Both the position numbers and the translations under genes were made by a program. Source: Isoperla grammatica (taxonomy: Eukaryota; Arthropoda; Insecta; Plecoptera; Perlodidae). From it: a DNA stretch of 64,000 nt. Numbering within the stretch: position 1 is the first letter of the stretch; the number at the start of each line of letters is the position of its first letter. The stretch covers positions 21,664,186 to 21,728,185 of the forward strand of contig OX246738.1 of NCBI GenBank assembly GCA_945910005.1, read 5' to 3'. The notes under the pieces are model-generated. The model ran no database searches, was not told where the DNA came from, and saw nothing but the letters and a program-made list of their open reading frames with translations. Shown one piece after another: positions 13,316 to 56,886 of this stretch.

Positions 13316-14555
13316 AATGACGTGGCTTCTTCGCATTAATCTCTTCAAATTGCAATTAGAAACAAGTATTTGCGTTACACAACAACATTGCGTATTTTTT
13401 GTCGGTTTTTTCGGTAGCCTTCAAGGCTGGTTCTAGACACCAAACAATCATTATAGGTGGGCGTACATTTAAACATTCAAACCAACCCAAGATTTGTCGC
13501 GGTAAACGTATAAGGAAGTGTATTCCAGCCGCATTGTATCGTTTTTTAATATATCTATATGAAATATGACTCGTGAAGAATGAATGTATAATAGGCCCTA
13601 CACATTTTGGGCAACGTTTTGCATTCACGTTACGGAAAAGTAAAACTAGTATTGTCGAGCAACAGGAATGTCACACTGCGTACACATCTTGGTTTATGCG
13701 ATTAAGTTTATAGACGACATTACTAGCTGCCAACTGTTGAGACATATGTTTCCTAACTTTCATCTTGCTCGCTAATATTGTCCGTAACGTGAATCTAACA
13801 CATTCCCAAACTTTGTATTCGTTTAAAAATCAGCTTATTGTTTTTTTGCACCTCTATTAGCAATAATTGCATTATAGTGTCGGAATCTAGAAACATAAGA
13901 CGCCCAGGCCTATTTTAAGTCGTTATACAACAAGTGTAAGTGACTAGTGAGTCGTATATACTCAATCTGAGCTCACATCCTTTGTTATAGCGAGGAATGT
14001 AGGACGTGGTTTCTATGCAAATGTGTGACTAGGGAATGTCTTGGCAGAGTCTAAGTGGCAAAACGCATAATAATTTTCTTCGAATTTTGATTGCATATAC
14101 TTGCTATAGGTAACTTCATCGATCTTAGTCATGTGCGGAATAACCACCATGCAATGTTTAATTTAACGAATGTTTCACACACTTGTATCCCCGTCAACTA
14201 TATTTTAACTCTTCAAGTGCAATTATAATTTACATATTCGTTTGTGAGCAAAAGCGTTGAGATATATAATTAATGTACATGTTTGAATTGCCCACGTGGC
14301 TGTTAATATGTTTGTAGGTTTAGTATTGCACACATTCGGTGAATGCGGATCCTGAACGAATGTTAGTGACGCTCTGTTCTACATGATCATGCAGGCTCAA
14401 CATACACGTAACTCGGCAAATGATGACAACTTCAGGATGTAGAAATTAACGTAACACAGTCTGGTGAAAGAATACCATCCGATGATACCATTTCACTTTC
14501 TGTATATACGAATTAGAAATTCGTCATCACCATCAACCACTCTACATTCATAATA
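13316..14555. other. No recognisable feature
   Basis: Unique-looking AT-rich DNA, no domain-bearing frame on either strand. Confidence 0.5.
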
Positions 14556-14737
14556 GCGTATTCGAATGGCTGCACTTTCATGCACTCAGTGCGCACTGAG
14601 TGCGACTCGCGTATTCGATTGGGAATGTCCGTGCGCACTCAGTGCGACTTTTCGTATTCGATTGGGAGTGTGCACTAGAAAAGTGTTGCACTACAGTGCA
14701 CTGGCTTCAGACCGCAGTGCAGTGTCATTTTGAAAAC

Positions 14738-14918
14738 ATGGACGCGCGAAAGCGTTTGGCTCTAGTGGAGCTTTTAGTCTTCGGAGAGTAGCGACGAAGA
14801 TGAACTACTCTTGTTTGAGTATTTAAAAAATGAGAAGACTCCTAAAATATCAGGATTTATAACAAACGTTGTCAATCAATATTCCGATGAGGAAGTATCT
14901 AGTTTACCGGTATCCTAA
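14738..14918 (+). pseudogene. Broken transposase N-terminus (Harbinger-like)
   Basis: The ATG at 14738 begins MDARKRLALVELLVFGE and meets TAG at 14789. In the +1 frame the reading goes on as SSDEDELLLFEYLKNEK and FITNVVNQYSDEEVSS to TAA at 14916. A basic start followed by an acidic D/E/L-rich stretch recalls Harbinger transposase N-termini. It is frameshifted and lacks any catalytic domain. Confidence 0.4.
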
Positions 14919-15142
14919 CCTCAAATCAACTCTGGCGCATGCATTTAACAGACCTTTATTATTTTATAAAGTGGAATGTGTTGCATTAAATCTACTAATG
15001 CCACATATTATTGTTTTATTATGACTGGAGGTAGGCCTATATACATTAATACTGGTAACAAGTAGGCCTAGGCCTAGGCCAAGGTCTGGGCCTAGGGCTA
15101 GGCCTACATAACCAAGCTTAAGCCTAGGTGGCCTAGGTCTAG

Positions 15143-16276
15143 GGACGTGTCCGAATTGAAAAAACGTTAGTTCTAATTCTAATTCTTAAGTCTAAGTCTA
15201 AGTCTAAGGACGTGTCCGAATTGAAAAAACGTTAGTTCTAATTCTAATTCTTAAGTCTAAGTCTAAGTCTAAGTCTAAAAAAATTATAACGTTCTAATTC
15301 TCGAACTGGGTACCATTTCGTACAGTACTAGCTTACTGTTGCGCCACACTGTGGAGAAAGAACGAACTGGATGCTCACGCCAACTTGAAAATTCGAGGTT
15401 AGATTGGCCGTTTATGCGCTCGGTGTGCCGGTAAGCATAGGCCCACCAGTCATTTCACTATTTTCAGATACATTCACGTGATATACAACAATTTCTTTAT
15501 TTACATTTCAATTTTGACCTTTGTTCGTCAGCATTTTCGTCTTCTTCTCGTTCGTCCAGCTGACTTTCCGGCGGCCATTATAATTTTAGACCAAAACGAG
15601 TGTGCACTTTCAATTACTTAAATCCATTGCTAATTCTTACCGTTTTTAGAATTAGACCTAAGCATTGTGATGAATTCGGACGGTGCTTATGACGTCACCG
15701 CCAAACGGTGACGTATTTTTAGAATTAGAATTAGAATTAGCAACGATAAAACTTAATTCGGACACGTCCTAAGTCTAAAAAAATTATAACGTTTTAATTC
15801 TCGAACTGGGTACCATTTCGTACAGTACTAGCTTACTGTAGCGCCACACTGTGGAGAAAGAACGAACTGGATGCTCACGCCAACTTGAAAATTCGAGGTT
15901 AGATTGGCCGATAATGCGCTAGGTGTGCCGGTAAGCATAGGCCTACCAGTCATTTCACTATTTTCAGATACATTCACGTGATATACAACAATTGCTTTAT
16001 TTACATTTCAATTTTGACCTTTGTTCGTCAGCATTATCGTCTTCTTCTCGTTCGTCCAGCTGACTTTCCGGCGGCCATTATAAATTTAGACCAAAACGAG
16101 TGTGCACTTTCAATTAGGCCCTACTTAAATCCATTGCTAATTCTTACCGTTTTTAGAATTAGACCTAAGCATTGTGATGAATTCGGACGGTGCTTATGAC
16201 GTCACCGCCAAACGGTGACGTGTTTTTAGAATTAGAATTAGAATTAGCAACGATAAAACTTAATTCGGACACGTCC
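15143..16276. mobile_element. Nested MITE in tandem duplicate, TIR GGACGTGTCCGAATT
   Basis: Left termini GGACGTGTCC at 15143 and 15208; right termini GGACACGTCC at 15760-15769 and 16267-16276. Two copies of a roughly 500-bp body lie head to tail (about 15,270-15,769 and 15,770-16,276), differing at a few bases and a small insertion. Subterminal (TCTAAT)n and (TAAGTC)n short repeats flank. Non-coding. Confidence 0.75.
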
Positions 16277-16792
16277 CAAGTGTAGGGCCCCTACATAACC
16301 AAGATTTTGTCTAGCCAACTCAGCCCTGGGCTAGTCCTAGCCTACAAGATAAAATGCCACCGTATGTAGCCGCAGAAGAGTGTCAGTAATCAGTAATCAG
16401 TAACATATTATCATTTTCTGTTTCAATTTCTAAAACCTTATGAATAAAAGCTTCTGACATTTCAAGGGCACCCATGGTGTTTTTGGCGCTACGAAAACGA
16501 GATTTGAGTTTCGTGCCAATCCTACCAACCATGCTGTTCAGTTGGGAATTGCACTTTCACAGAACTCGTGTAGTGCAATGACGTCATTGCACTAGTTGAG
16601 TGCGCACTCGGTGCGTGCCAATCGAATACGCCAAGAGTTTGTTGCGCGGGAGTTTCCAAAATGATCAGGTTTGACAAACTCAGTGAAATCTTAGTATAGT
16701 GTATAGTGATAGTGACATTAGTTTATACGATCAGTAACTTTAAATCATGGTTTTCAAAGCTACATCTTGTCGTTCCCAACTTAAGTAGTCGA

Positions 16793-16962
16793 ACCGACCC
16801 CATCTATTGCCCCTTTCATGCGCGCTGATTCAACACAGCTCAACAGATTCTTGGCGTTCTTATTTCTAAATGTAGTCTTCCACTTAGTAGAGTGCACAAG
16901 CCTCTTTGCTCACGCCCACTGTTCCAGGTATCCAACCGAGGTAGTAAATTATCCCTAATAGG
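16793..16962. repeat. Dispersed repeat D1, copy 2
   Basis: Shares TCTATTGCCCCTTTCATGC, TTGGCGTTCTTATTT, GTCTTCCACTTAGTAGAGTG and ATCCAACCGAGGTAGTAAAT with copy 1. No coding frame; type of element unknown. Confidence 0.6.
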
Positions 16963-17947
16963 CTAATTGATCTTTATCAATAGTATATGGGAACTATATA
17001 GAGAGTAGAAAATTAACTTGGTAGGATTGGACTCAGCTATTTCGTAAGCATGGGAATAGAATACTTACGTTGGGTCATCTTTATGTACCGTGCAGATGTC
17101 TGCACTGCAGGATGAGCACAAGTACACGCTGCAACATGGCAGAATACCACCGAACGAACCTGTTGACAAGGCCAGTGAAGAGTGAAGTGTCCACGTTCAC
17201 TCCCCAATCCAGTCGCAAACCTCGTTGCCTCACCGCCTAACCGGTAGTCATATCGCCGACCGTATTTGGGCATAAACAACAAAACGGGGGCATATGGCGC
17301 AGACTAGCTGCACGTGCACTCAACTGCATGAGTCTCAAATCCAACGCAAAGAATTGCCGCATCTAATGCAATACGAAGTTTGTTACGCAGTAGGTAAGGT
17401 AATCACATATCCGTGAGACAATAACGAGAGTGATGTCATCTATCTATATTGTAAATATAGGAGCGGTCCAAGGGCAAAGCCTTGATACCAGACACCCCGG
17501 AAATAAAGTTGGGAGACACTTTCCATAGATGGTGTCTCCGATCCGATACAGATGTTGAAACTGTTGTTGGCAACATTCGGTATATTTGATATGTTCGCTG
17601 AAAAGTATAACAACTATATAACTGATAGGGAAATGTGCAGGTTCGATTCCATCAATTGGCAATCCTAAAGGTTTCCTCCATAAACAAATTACTAGAATAC
17701 ATAAATAAGTATTAAATACATTTGTATTTTTATTTATTGCCTACTCAGTTACAGGAAGTGATTTTCAGTGGGCGAAACGATGCGTTTTTTGCAAATTGTT
17801 GTTATGACGGTTCCAAAGTCACCGTTTACATGGAATTGAAAAAAACACCTAAGGCCGAACCGAGATTTGAACCCTGCACCGTATATGCATTGAGAAGAAT
17901 TGACAACATTTGGACTTACCGATTGTAGTTACAATCTATACGTGCAA

Positions 17948-18143
17948 GATACACACTTTGTAACCAGGCGAGGGTGTAAATGGTAGTCCCACGTTTGAAA
18001 TAGCACAAAATTTTAATTAGTTATCAGTACTGTTACTAGAAGTCGGATACACACTTTGTAACCAGGCGAGGGTGTAAATGGTAGTCCCACGTTTGAAATA
18101 GCACACAATTTTAATTAGTTATCAGTACTGTTACTAGAAGTCG
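17948..18143. repeat. 98-bp tandem duplication
   Basis: Copies 17948-18045 and 18046-18143 (GATACACACTTTGTAACCAG ... CTAGAAGTCG) differ at one base. Adjoins the foldback MITE at 18149. Confidence 0.95.
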
Positions 18144-18148
18144 AAGAT

Positions 18149-18395
18149 CTGAGGGCAAAGCGTGCAGTGGTTTGGTGAGCCCTACAGACTCAATGTTATA
18201 CATGTATCTAACAACTAAGAAAACGCTCTGTGTGACGCGTTATAATCAGTATTGTTGTTATTTTTATTACTGATTATGTATACTGATAATTACTACATAA
18301 CTATATAACTATCCTTCTGCTACTGATTATAATATTTAATACATTCATCACTCAGTCTGTAGGGCTTGTCAAACCACAGTGCGCTGTGCCCTCAG
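18149..18395. mobile_element. Foldback MITE, 247 bp
   Basis: The arms CTGAGGGCAAAGCG...AGCCCTACAGACTCA (18149-18195) and its inverted counterpart ending GCTGTGCCCTCAG (18395) match over about 45 bp with few mismatches. No clear target duplication. AT-rich centre, no coding. Confidence 0.75.
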
Positions 18396-20940
18396 TTTAT
18401 CGATTTTGAGTAGCATTCTTGAGATACTTTAAAAAATGAAACGTTCATGCGATCCTCCTTCATGCAAGTCTGACGGCCGAAAGCAACGGCGTCGATACCT
18501 CACATGCAGATCGCGTGCAATGGTGCGACAGAACCCACGCCGCTTGGGGGCGTTGTGTAGGTGTGTGTGTTGTCCGTTATACGACCGGTGGGAGCTACGC
18601 GATTTATCGTCCTCTATATTAGCCTCGTTGCCAGTGTGCAGGGAGGTTATTTTTCTAAATTAACTTCATAACAATCACCATTTTATTGTTTTGAGTTTTA
18701 GTTCGTCTGTCATAATAATATGAACTATAAAGTGCTTTCGCGTGCAAACGTTACCATTATTACTTATATAAAATACAATCTTAGAGTAAGTGACGATTGC
18801 TATAAAACTCTTTTTTAGAACATCAAGATGTCACCATTGTATTTATCAATAACGAATGAGAGAATAGTTAATTCTGATCTTCCGTATAACTGTACGAGAC
18901 CCACAAAAGGAACTAACGTATGAACTTTCTAAAACTTAGAATTTTCTCACAAGTTCCCTAATACAAAAACGAGTTTAAGTTCATAGAAAAGTTATTTTCC
19001 CAACACTGTTCGTAGTGTACCACACGTTACGATCATGACCGTTCATCGGCCGGCCCTACAGCAAGTAGTTCACGCTCTTCACACGCTCCCATGGGTTATT
19101 TTATTTATACAGCCATTTTTATATTCGCTTATCTTCTACCGGTGACATAACCTACTCTTTAGATAATCTCGCCGATGTACAATTCCAGGTACGGTAGGCC
19201 AGAAAAGTAAAGAAGAACACAGATAATGAACGATATAAGTATGTTATCTGAGATATGCCATGTATAGGCGCATACTTTCCGTAATAGATTACAGAGTTCT
19301 GTTGGCTGTATCAACATAGAATAGAACTCGAGACAAGACGAACATGAATAGGAAATCGTGTTGTGACGGTATTGGTGAGTTTTGATTTTGACAGGAGTTC
19401 GCTGCGTGCCGGATGAAGTATTTTGTATTGGTAAAATGTCGTGAATTGACGCAAAACATATAGACGAGTTATGAAAGGTTTCGGTAAACGCAAGTGAAAA
19501 TTAAAATTATGAAATGCTAGGTGAGTACTGAGTAGGCCTACACGTTTATGAATGCTATAGAAAGTGAAGATAATATTTATTTGTATTGTGGAATAAGTTC
19601 AGATAATGATTTAAAATCAATTATTTCAACCAAGCCTATAGTACATTTTAAAATTTTTTAAGTATTTCCGTTGACCTTGAGATCATATGCACTATTTGGA
19701 TTTCAAATGCCATTTTAAAGATACGAATGACACTATAGGTTGTATTGAGTTCTGGTGACAATATCAAAGTCACTTGAAAATATTTTTCGTTGTTAGGCTG
19801 CTCAATGCTCACACATACCAAACTGTATTCTTCCCTAGTTTATGCATTCACACAGTCATTTAATCAATCTCAGTCATTTAATATCGATCTCATTGACAGC
19901 ATTTCAGTTCACGAATTCAGGAATGTTGTTTGTTTTGATTGATTTATGGCGGATATAACATTTTCGTAATTTCCGTTGAAAATTTGTCACTTCTTAACCA
20001 ATAAATAAATAGTCTTCATAGAGCTACGCTACAACGTTAATTTAAACGTTAGTTTTCTAAATTTCACTTTCATTTCTGGTTCATCAAAATGTTTCAATTC
20101 TTGCTCATTTTGTGTGATAAAACTATTGACAGGCATCTTCTTGAGTGGGCTTTTCGAATGTCTTATAAGCCTCGGAAATCTTCTTGCAGTCCATGAAACA
20201 TCCCACGACTTCAACCCTACTGATCTTCATCCGTGTCAGATTATTGATGCTCAACGTTTAGCCACCCATGTCGGCAGATGAACACTGACTCGGGCCTGAG
20301 TTGTGAAGCGAAACGTTGAGTACAGGTCACAGTTCGTGTCGAGTATTCTGTCATCATTATGCAGTTCGACACGCGAATCATGACTCACATAATGTTCTGA
20401 CGCCTCCAGTCTCGACTCTGTTCCGTTCGATGTTGTATTCGGATAAACGCGGCCTCGATTAGGACTCAACCAGTTCCACTTGAACGTGTAAGGCGAGGGA
20501 GGCTAAATCTAGACCGTTTAGTAATACGTTATTTATAACCGGCATCCATATATCGTGCTCTGAAGTAGGTACTGTTTTACGTTTTCAATTATGTTTTTAA
20601 TTTGGGATCGAACTTTGACTGTTTAGGTTAAATACGAGTCAGAATAAGGACGTTTTGGCCGGTATTGACTCTCTAAATTCTAAAAAAAAGCGCGTATTTT
20701 TTGTTTTAAGAAATTCATAGATATACTACACAGACAAGCAAGTGTAGATACGTTTTGTTTGACAAAAAGCGTGCGCGGTTTCTCACTTTTTTTTTTAGCT
20801 AATATATATTTCCATGATGTTGACAGTCTTCGCATTCTTGTCGTTCCTCTTTTGGTTACCCCTGAGTTCGTGTCCGAGTACTTTACAGCTCAATGCATGG
20901 CTCCACACGTGCATAACCAATAAACGACGCTGATGATGAT
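18396..20940. other. No recognised gene; one unassigned minus-strand frame
   Basis: The minus-strand frame 20251-20469 (72 codons) has protein-like composition (SPNRGRVYPNTTSNGTESRL) but no family I recognise and no splice context I could confirm; it may be transposon debris. The rest is AT-rich without features. Confidence 0.4.
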
Positions 20941-20950
20941 TGTCGGGCTT

Positions 20951-21616
20951 CAGGGGCGCCGGGTTTTCCTAATTCCGAGGGGTGCTCAACTTCGCAGAAA
21001 AGGGACCAAGCACGGGGGTTGGGGGGCAGAGCCCCCAAATAATAGCGCCGCAGGCGAAAATTTTTAAACTCCGTTTTTAGATTGTTTGGTGCGTTCTAGA
21101 AAAAAAGTGGCTTGAATGCAATGCCAAAATAATGCATTTTAAATATATGTATATACATATATATATATGTAGTACTAGGTTCTCGGGTAGCTGTCCACGT
21201 AACTTGCTCTCTAGACACTGGTTGCTGGCCCAGAAATGGGCCATTGTCATTGTCTCGACGTTTCGACAAAATCGCATTTCTGGGCCAGCAACCAGTGTCT
21301 AGAGAGCAAGTTACGAAGACAGCAACCCGAGAACCTAGTACTACATCTTCTTCAGTTCGCGAAAACCTACAGAATAACATCATATATATATATAACAATG
21401 CAAAAAAAAACATTAATTTAAATCCCATTGATTGTATCCAAGATGAAAATAGAAACATTATCGTAACATTTTTTTTTTTTAATTTGAGACCTCAAAACTC
21501 GGATATATATGCATAATTTTTCTTTTAGTCTGGATATTTGGAGGGGTGCTGCGCACCCCTCCTAACAATCCGATGGGTGCTTTAGCCCCTGAGCACCCAC
21601 ATAGTCGGCGCCCCTG
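20951..21616. mobile_element. hAT-type MITE, 666 bp, inserted in a SINE tail
   Basis: TIRs CAGGGGCGCCG / CGGCGCCCCTG, with perfect 8-bp duplication TCGGGCTT (20943-20950, 21617-21624). The duplicated word is the 3' end of a minus-strand SINE on the right side, so this insertion is younger than the SINE. It contains a long internal inverted repeat (see 21168-21345). No transposase is seen. Confidence 0.9.
21168..21345. repeat. Long inverted repeat inside hAT MITE
   Basis: ATGTAGTACTAGGTTCTCGG through GGCCCAGAAATG (21168-21238) is inverted at about 21,277-21,345 (ATTTCTGGGCC to CTAGTACTACAT) with a few differences around the CTGTCCACG/GAAGACAGC part. Loop about 38 bp. It could form a hairpin of about 70 bp. 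Confidence 0.85.
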
Positions 21617-21752
21617 TCGGGCTTTACGCCTCATATTTTGGCAACAGTGCTTATCAAGACGATGAGCGGGTGACTAATGACTATGAAGATAAGAAAACAC
21701 TATTATATGACATACATGCTCTAAGTCAGGGTTCGAACCTGGAACACAGAGA
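21617..21752 (-). mobile_element. tRNA-derived SINE, family A copy
   Basis: Minus-strand copy: inverse of GGGCTTTACGCCTCATATTTTGGCAAC through CAGGGTTCGAACCTGG (B box). Its 3' tail is split by the hAT element at 20951-21616; the far side continues as CAATCATCATCAGCG, a short simple tail. Confidence 0.7.
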
Positions 21753-21988
21753 TCGCGGTTTACTAAAACAACGTCTAATCGACCGCGTCCCAATTCACTA
21801 AGACACATTGTTGTATTAGACATTACATTAAACCCTCCAGTAGCCCTCCAACAATCGTTTACTGTGAACAAGTAGAATGTCGATACTAACGGCTGATTTG
21901 CTCCAACAATCCAAGCGACCGTCTGAATGTGACGTCATTTACATAATGAATGCACTGGTAATCATGTGTTATTTCCCTTCTGTTTCAG

Positions 21989-53055
<31,067 letters not shown>

Positions 53056-53245
53056 CTGTAATTTATTATCAATAGTCCATAATATACTATATCATGTTAG
53101 CACATTACATGAAAATATCTAGATGAGCACTTGCTAAGAGCAGAAGTGAATCAGGAAATGTGTATTGTAAAGCTTAGTTTAAAAGTATTGAAAGAATTAC
53201 TACATATTGAGAAAGTCAACCAATAAAGCCCAATTCTTCTTATAT
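53056..53245 (+). terminator. TANC 3' UTR and poly(A) signal
   Basis: A short AT-rich 3' UTR follows the stop; a canonical AATAAA lies at 53222-53227. Cleavage is expected 10-30 bases later (inferred). Confidence 0.65.
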
Positions 53246-54365
53246 TAACATTGTTATTTGTTATACTGGTGTGATTTGTTTTTACTTCTTTGTTTAAGGA
53301 TATATTTTACATTTGATATCTAGCAATGAAGTCAATTTTGCATATCCATTAAATAGATCTGCAAAACATGTGCAGGCTAATTACACTTCAAATGCATATG
53401 AATATCATTTATCTATTTCCTTTCCATTTTTGTTCTCTAGCAGTACAGGCGCACAGGCGTGTGCACGGCCCAGGCCTATTCGGCCCAGGCCGGACCTAAT
53501 GTGTCAAATTGGCGGTCGGGCCACCCTGAACTCCAATTCCTTTGGACTCGGACAGGACCGAGAGCAGTTTAACTTTAAACTTAACTAAATTAGTCTTTAA
53601 ATTAAAATGCACTGCATGTCTGTAGCGCCTGTTTCTACGCAGAGGCGCCCTTCACCCAGGGCTGCGCAAATAATTTCTAATTTATCTTTTCTTTAAATGA
53701 AACGAAACATAGCTCTATAGGGGCCACAAGATCCTATAGCAGCGGAAAGCGTCGCGTCTAAAAATCGCGTTTTAGGCCATAAAAGTTAGTGCATCAACCG
53801 AAAAAAATGAAAAATTTGAAAAATTTCACATCAAACACAAAAGTACACGCACACAACACACGACAAAAAAAACACCTTCATGCCAACCATTACAACACAA
53901 AAAAGGGTCAGAAAACAATAATAAATATGGGCAGCTTGTACCTTATATAATAGCCTGCCTCCCAACATACAAAACTTAACAAATACAAACAGACAGCTAC
54001 TAGCAAAACTGTTACTACAATGTAAATGTAAAATGAATAATATGAACAATGACAAAGATGACACATTTACCTATGCCTAAGTGTATGTAGGGTAGGTAAC
54101 AAAATATGTTACTGTCCATCCAACCTTGCTTAGCACAAGAAATTGTAAATATTTATGTATAAATGTATAGACTAATGTAAATACTTCTGAGTAGGAAACA
54201 TTTATCTTATAAGCTAGTATAGTCTATGTAGTCTATAGTAAAGAAAATGACAAATCCAATGTTACAATGTAACCAAAAAGGATAAAACTGAACTGAACTG
54301 AACATTAGAACACTCCGTGACCGAGGACAGTGCGGCTCAAAACAGATTGCAGCTTTTCTACACAT

Positions 54366-54845
54366 CAAGGCTGCGTACCAACTTTGACTGCGTTCACTGT
54401 GGCTGTGACTGGTGGTGGGGGTAACCCAGTCAACGCAGCAGCTGGTACGGGCTGCAGTCACAGTCACGGCAAAAGCAGACAACAGCAGAAATTTTCACTC
54501 ATAAAAGCAACATTTGCCATCTGCTAATTAACCTTACAACATTACAATTCATAATTTAACCCTTATGGGAGATCTAAGTTGAGATTATATGGTGTTGTGA
54601 TTTCACTTACTATTTAAACCATATAATATTGTCTATAAATTCATAATTCGCCGTAAAATTATTAGCCACGCCCCTCTTGACTGCGATAGCTGGATCTTTT
54701 CGGCCCAGTCATCGTAGTGACTGGAGGGGTAACTGCAAGGTGAACTGGTACGCAAAAAGCAGTGACTGCAGCTTGACTGCGAGTCAAGCTGGTACGGATC
54801 TCAGTCACTGCAGTCACTCCCAGTCATAGTTGGTACGCAGCCCTG
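54366..54845. mobile_element. Probable MITE with TIR CAGGGCTGCGTACCAAC
   Basis: CAAGGCTGCGTACCAACTTTGACTG at 54366 is inverted at the right end as AGTTGGTACGCAGCCCTG (to 54845). The inside repeats ACTGCAGTCA/TGACTGC words. Flanking 8-mers do not match, so no target duplication supports the borders. It abuts the foldback MITE that follows. Confidence 0.6.
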
Positions 54846-54992
54846 GGCCCTGATTCTCTATGGTCAACGATAAGGTGATCACCGGTTTTGGTCGTTATGA
54901 GAAGGCTGTGACCCAATCACAGCCATCCATTCGCCTTCCGTAACGACAGAAACCGGTGAGAAATTTACCACAGATTTAGAGAATCGGGCTCC
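54845..54992. mobile_element. Foldback MITE, about 148 bp
   Basis: GATTCTCTA...CACCGGTTTTGGTCGTTA on the left is inverted on the right as TAACGACAGAAACCGGTGAG...TAGAGAATC, giving an almost whole-length palindrome. Confidence 0.7.
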
Positions 54993-55594
54993 TGGTCAAT
55001 TCCAATAATAGCCATGTGGTAGTGTTTTGTTTCGGACAAACATTGAATATTCACCAATTAAAGAAAGATACAACAATGGACTTGCCTAGCAAGTAGCAAC
55101 ACAAGGTTTGTCCACCTGTGATGTCACAACCCCCTCAATTGAGTCTTGTGCTAATTTCGTAGAAGTACACGTTCGTATTAAGAAGCATATTATCGGTAGA
55201 GAAACCATACTACTATAAATCCATGGAGAAACGATGTACATTGAGACTTTGTTAGATTTTTGATAAGTGCCCTATTTTAGCGGTGGTTTTACTATCTCAA
55301 GGCAACATTTTTTTCATATGGGATTGAGAAAAGTTGCTTGGTGCTACCAAGTGGCACCATGCCAAAAAATCGCAATTTCTTTCAAAATTTCTTTAAATTT
55401 CTACAAGAAAAACAAATACAATTTTTTAACCGCCTGCTTTTAAAGTTTGGTATTTTTTAGTCATGTTTTCCATATTTGAGGGTGGACATATTATACAAAT
55501 GGTAATTTTTTAAGTTTTTCACCCGACTGCATTTTCCTAGTTTTGAAAACGCCGCCATTAATATGCGGGTTTAGTACCCATTGCTTTGTTCGCC

Positions 55595-55765
55595 TGTCCT
55601 ACACGTTACATTGGTGTAAGTACTTGTGCTTTTGTACCCGTCGAAGTCAGTGTTCAGTTCAAAGATAGTAATATATACCCTGTCGGGTGGGTTCAGTTCA
55701 CGGTCTCATAGTAGACCGTAGTTCATTTTATCATTTTATAGCGTTCAACTGCAATTAAAACTTAA
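55595..55765. repeat. Dispersed repeat D2, copy 2
   Basis: Second, longer member of the pair described at 29,805. No coding capacity; type of element unknown. Confidence 0.4.
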
Positions 55766-56142
55766 CTCACAAGTCACACTGGTCCGACGGCACATTCGGT
55801 CCGTGACCCTCGTGGCGGGTACTGAAGAACGTACACTAGTGTAGAGAATAGGTGTAGAGTGCATGACAGGTGAACAAATTTTTACGTTGCGGAAGCGGAA
55901 CGAGTCACGAGTCACGTATACATGGCTGTGCCTCAATGGCTGTGCTGTACTAAAAATAGGCTTCCCGAATCACAGACGTCTTGAATCGTTAATCCTACCC
56001 TTTTTTACAAGTGTGTATCGAATTTAATTTCGGAACAACCAGCGAGCATCAGCCCTGCTACGTACAACTGAAGGTATGCCTAAGCTGTAGGAAATAGGCC
56101 TAGGTAAACTTTAGGTCAGGCCTAGTAGATTAGTTTGCCCGA

Positions 56143-56325
56143 GCCTAGGGCCTAGGCCTAGGCCTAGGTAGGCCTAGGGATGGCTGCCTCTAGCTGGCTG
56201 GCTAAGCTGGCCTAGGCTAGCTTTATTGCTTTGGGCATTGGGTTTAAAGTAGGCGGTTGTATCACTAGTTATTCATTCTTTTTCCCCAACTTCAGCAAAT
56301 GTTTAGGCCTAGGCCTAGGCCTACT
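56143..56325. repeat. (GGCCTA)n-rich cluster
   Basis: Overlapping CTAGGCCTAGG words at 56143-56180 and 56305-56323; a similar cluster lies at 15,062-15,145. Confidence 0.7.
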
Positions 56326-56886
56326 CCAATTATGAGGCTGCTAAAAGATTTAATCAAAGTGTGGGGAAAGGTCATCAGTGTGCCAAAATGTAAGCCTAGC
56401 TGTAGCTTGTGGCTGTATTGGTTCGCCTAGGCTACCTAGCCTACGCGTTGCAAGCGTTGAGAGCGAAGCGAGGGCGCGAAGTTTGCATTGGCCTCTTTAT
56501 TGCACCAGTAAATGATCGTCGCGACGTAAGGCGAGGGAATTTATTGACTCCGTCATAGGAATATAATTACACGGTTTTACCTAAATAAAACATTTCTTAA
56601 AAAACAGAGTGTTATGCTTATGTGTGTCCACTGCATTTGAAAAGATATGCATTTGGGTTTAATGTACTGTGTAAGCATAGGAGTGCTAATTGATGACTAA
56701 TAAAATGATGATGATGAATGAAAAGCTAGTCAACTAGACAAGGAAATGAGGTTAGGAGTCCACAGGAAATTTGTTAGTTTTTACCATAGGCACATGGTTC
56801 TTACATAATGTTGCCTCAAACTTTCAATGCACTTTGTCTAATATTGCGCCGTAATTATCTCTGAAGTTATCTCTGAAGCTCCACCG

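Larger units (their letters stand above)
14556..16631. mobile_element. Harbinger-like element with nested MITE
   Basis: The left side (GCGTATTCGAATGGC, with two further GCGTATTCGATTGGG-like copies by 14660) and the right side ending GTGCCAATCGAATACGC are inverted. Both carry a GTGCGCACT-type word just inside. No clear target duplication is visible. The left part holds a short degraded frame (14738-14918); the middle is replaced by a nested tandem MITE (15143-16276). The Harbinger label rests on the frame's resemblance only. Confidence 0.55.
53246..56040. other. TE debris 3' of TANC
   Basis: Includes a hAT-like end CAGGGCTGCGCAAATAA at 53657 with no partner, a possible LINE-like 3' tail with (ACTGA)n at 54285-54301, then the MITEs listed. 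No gene seen. Confidence 0.5.
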
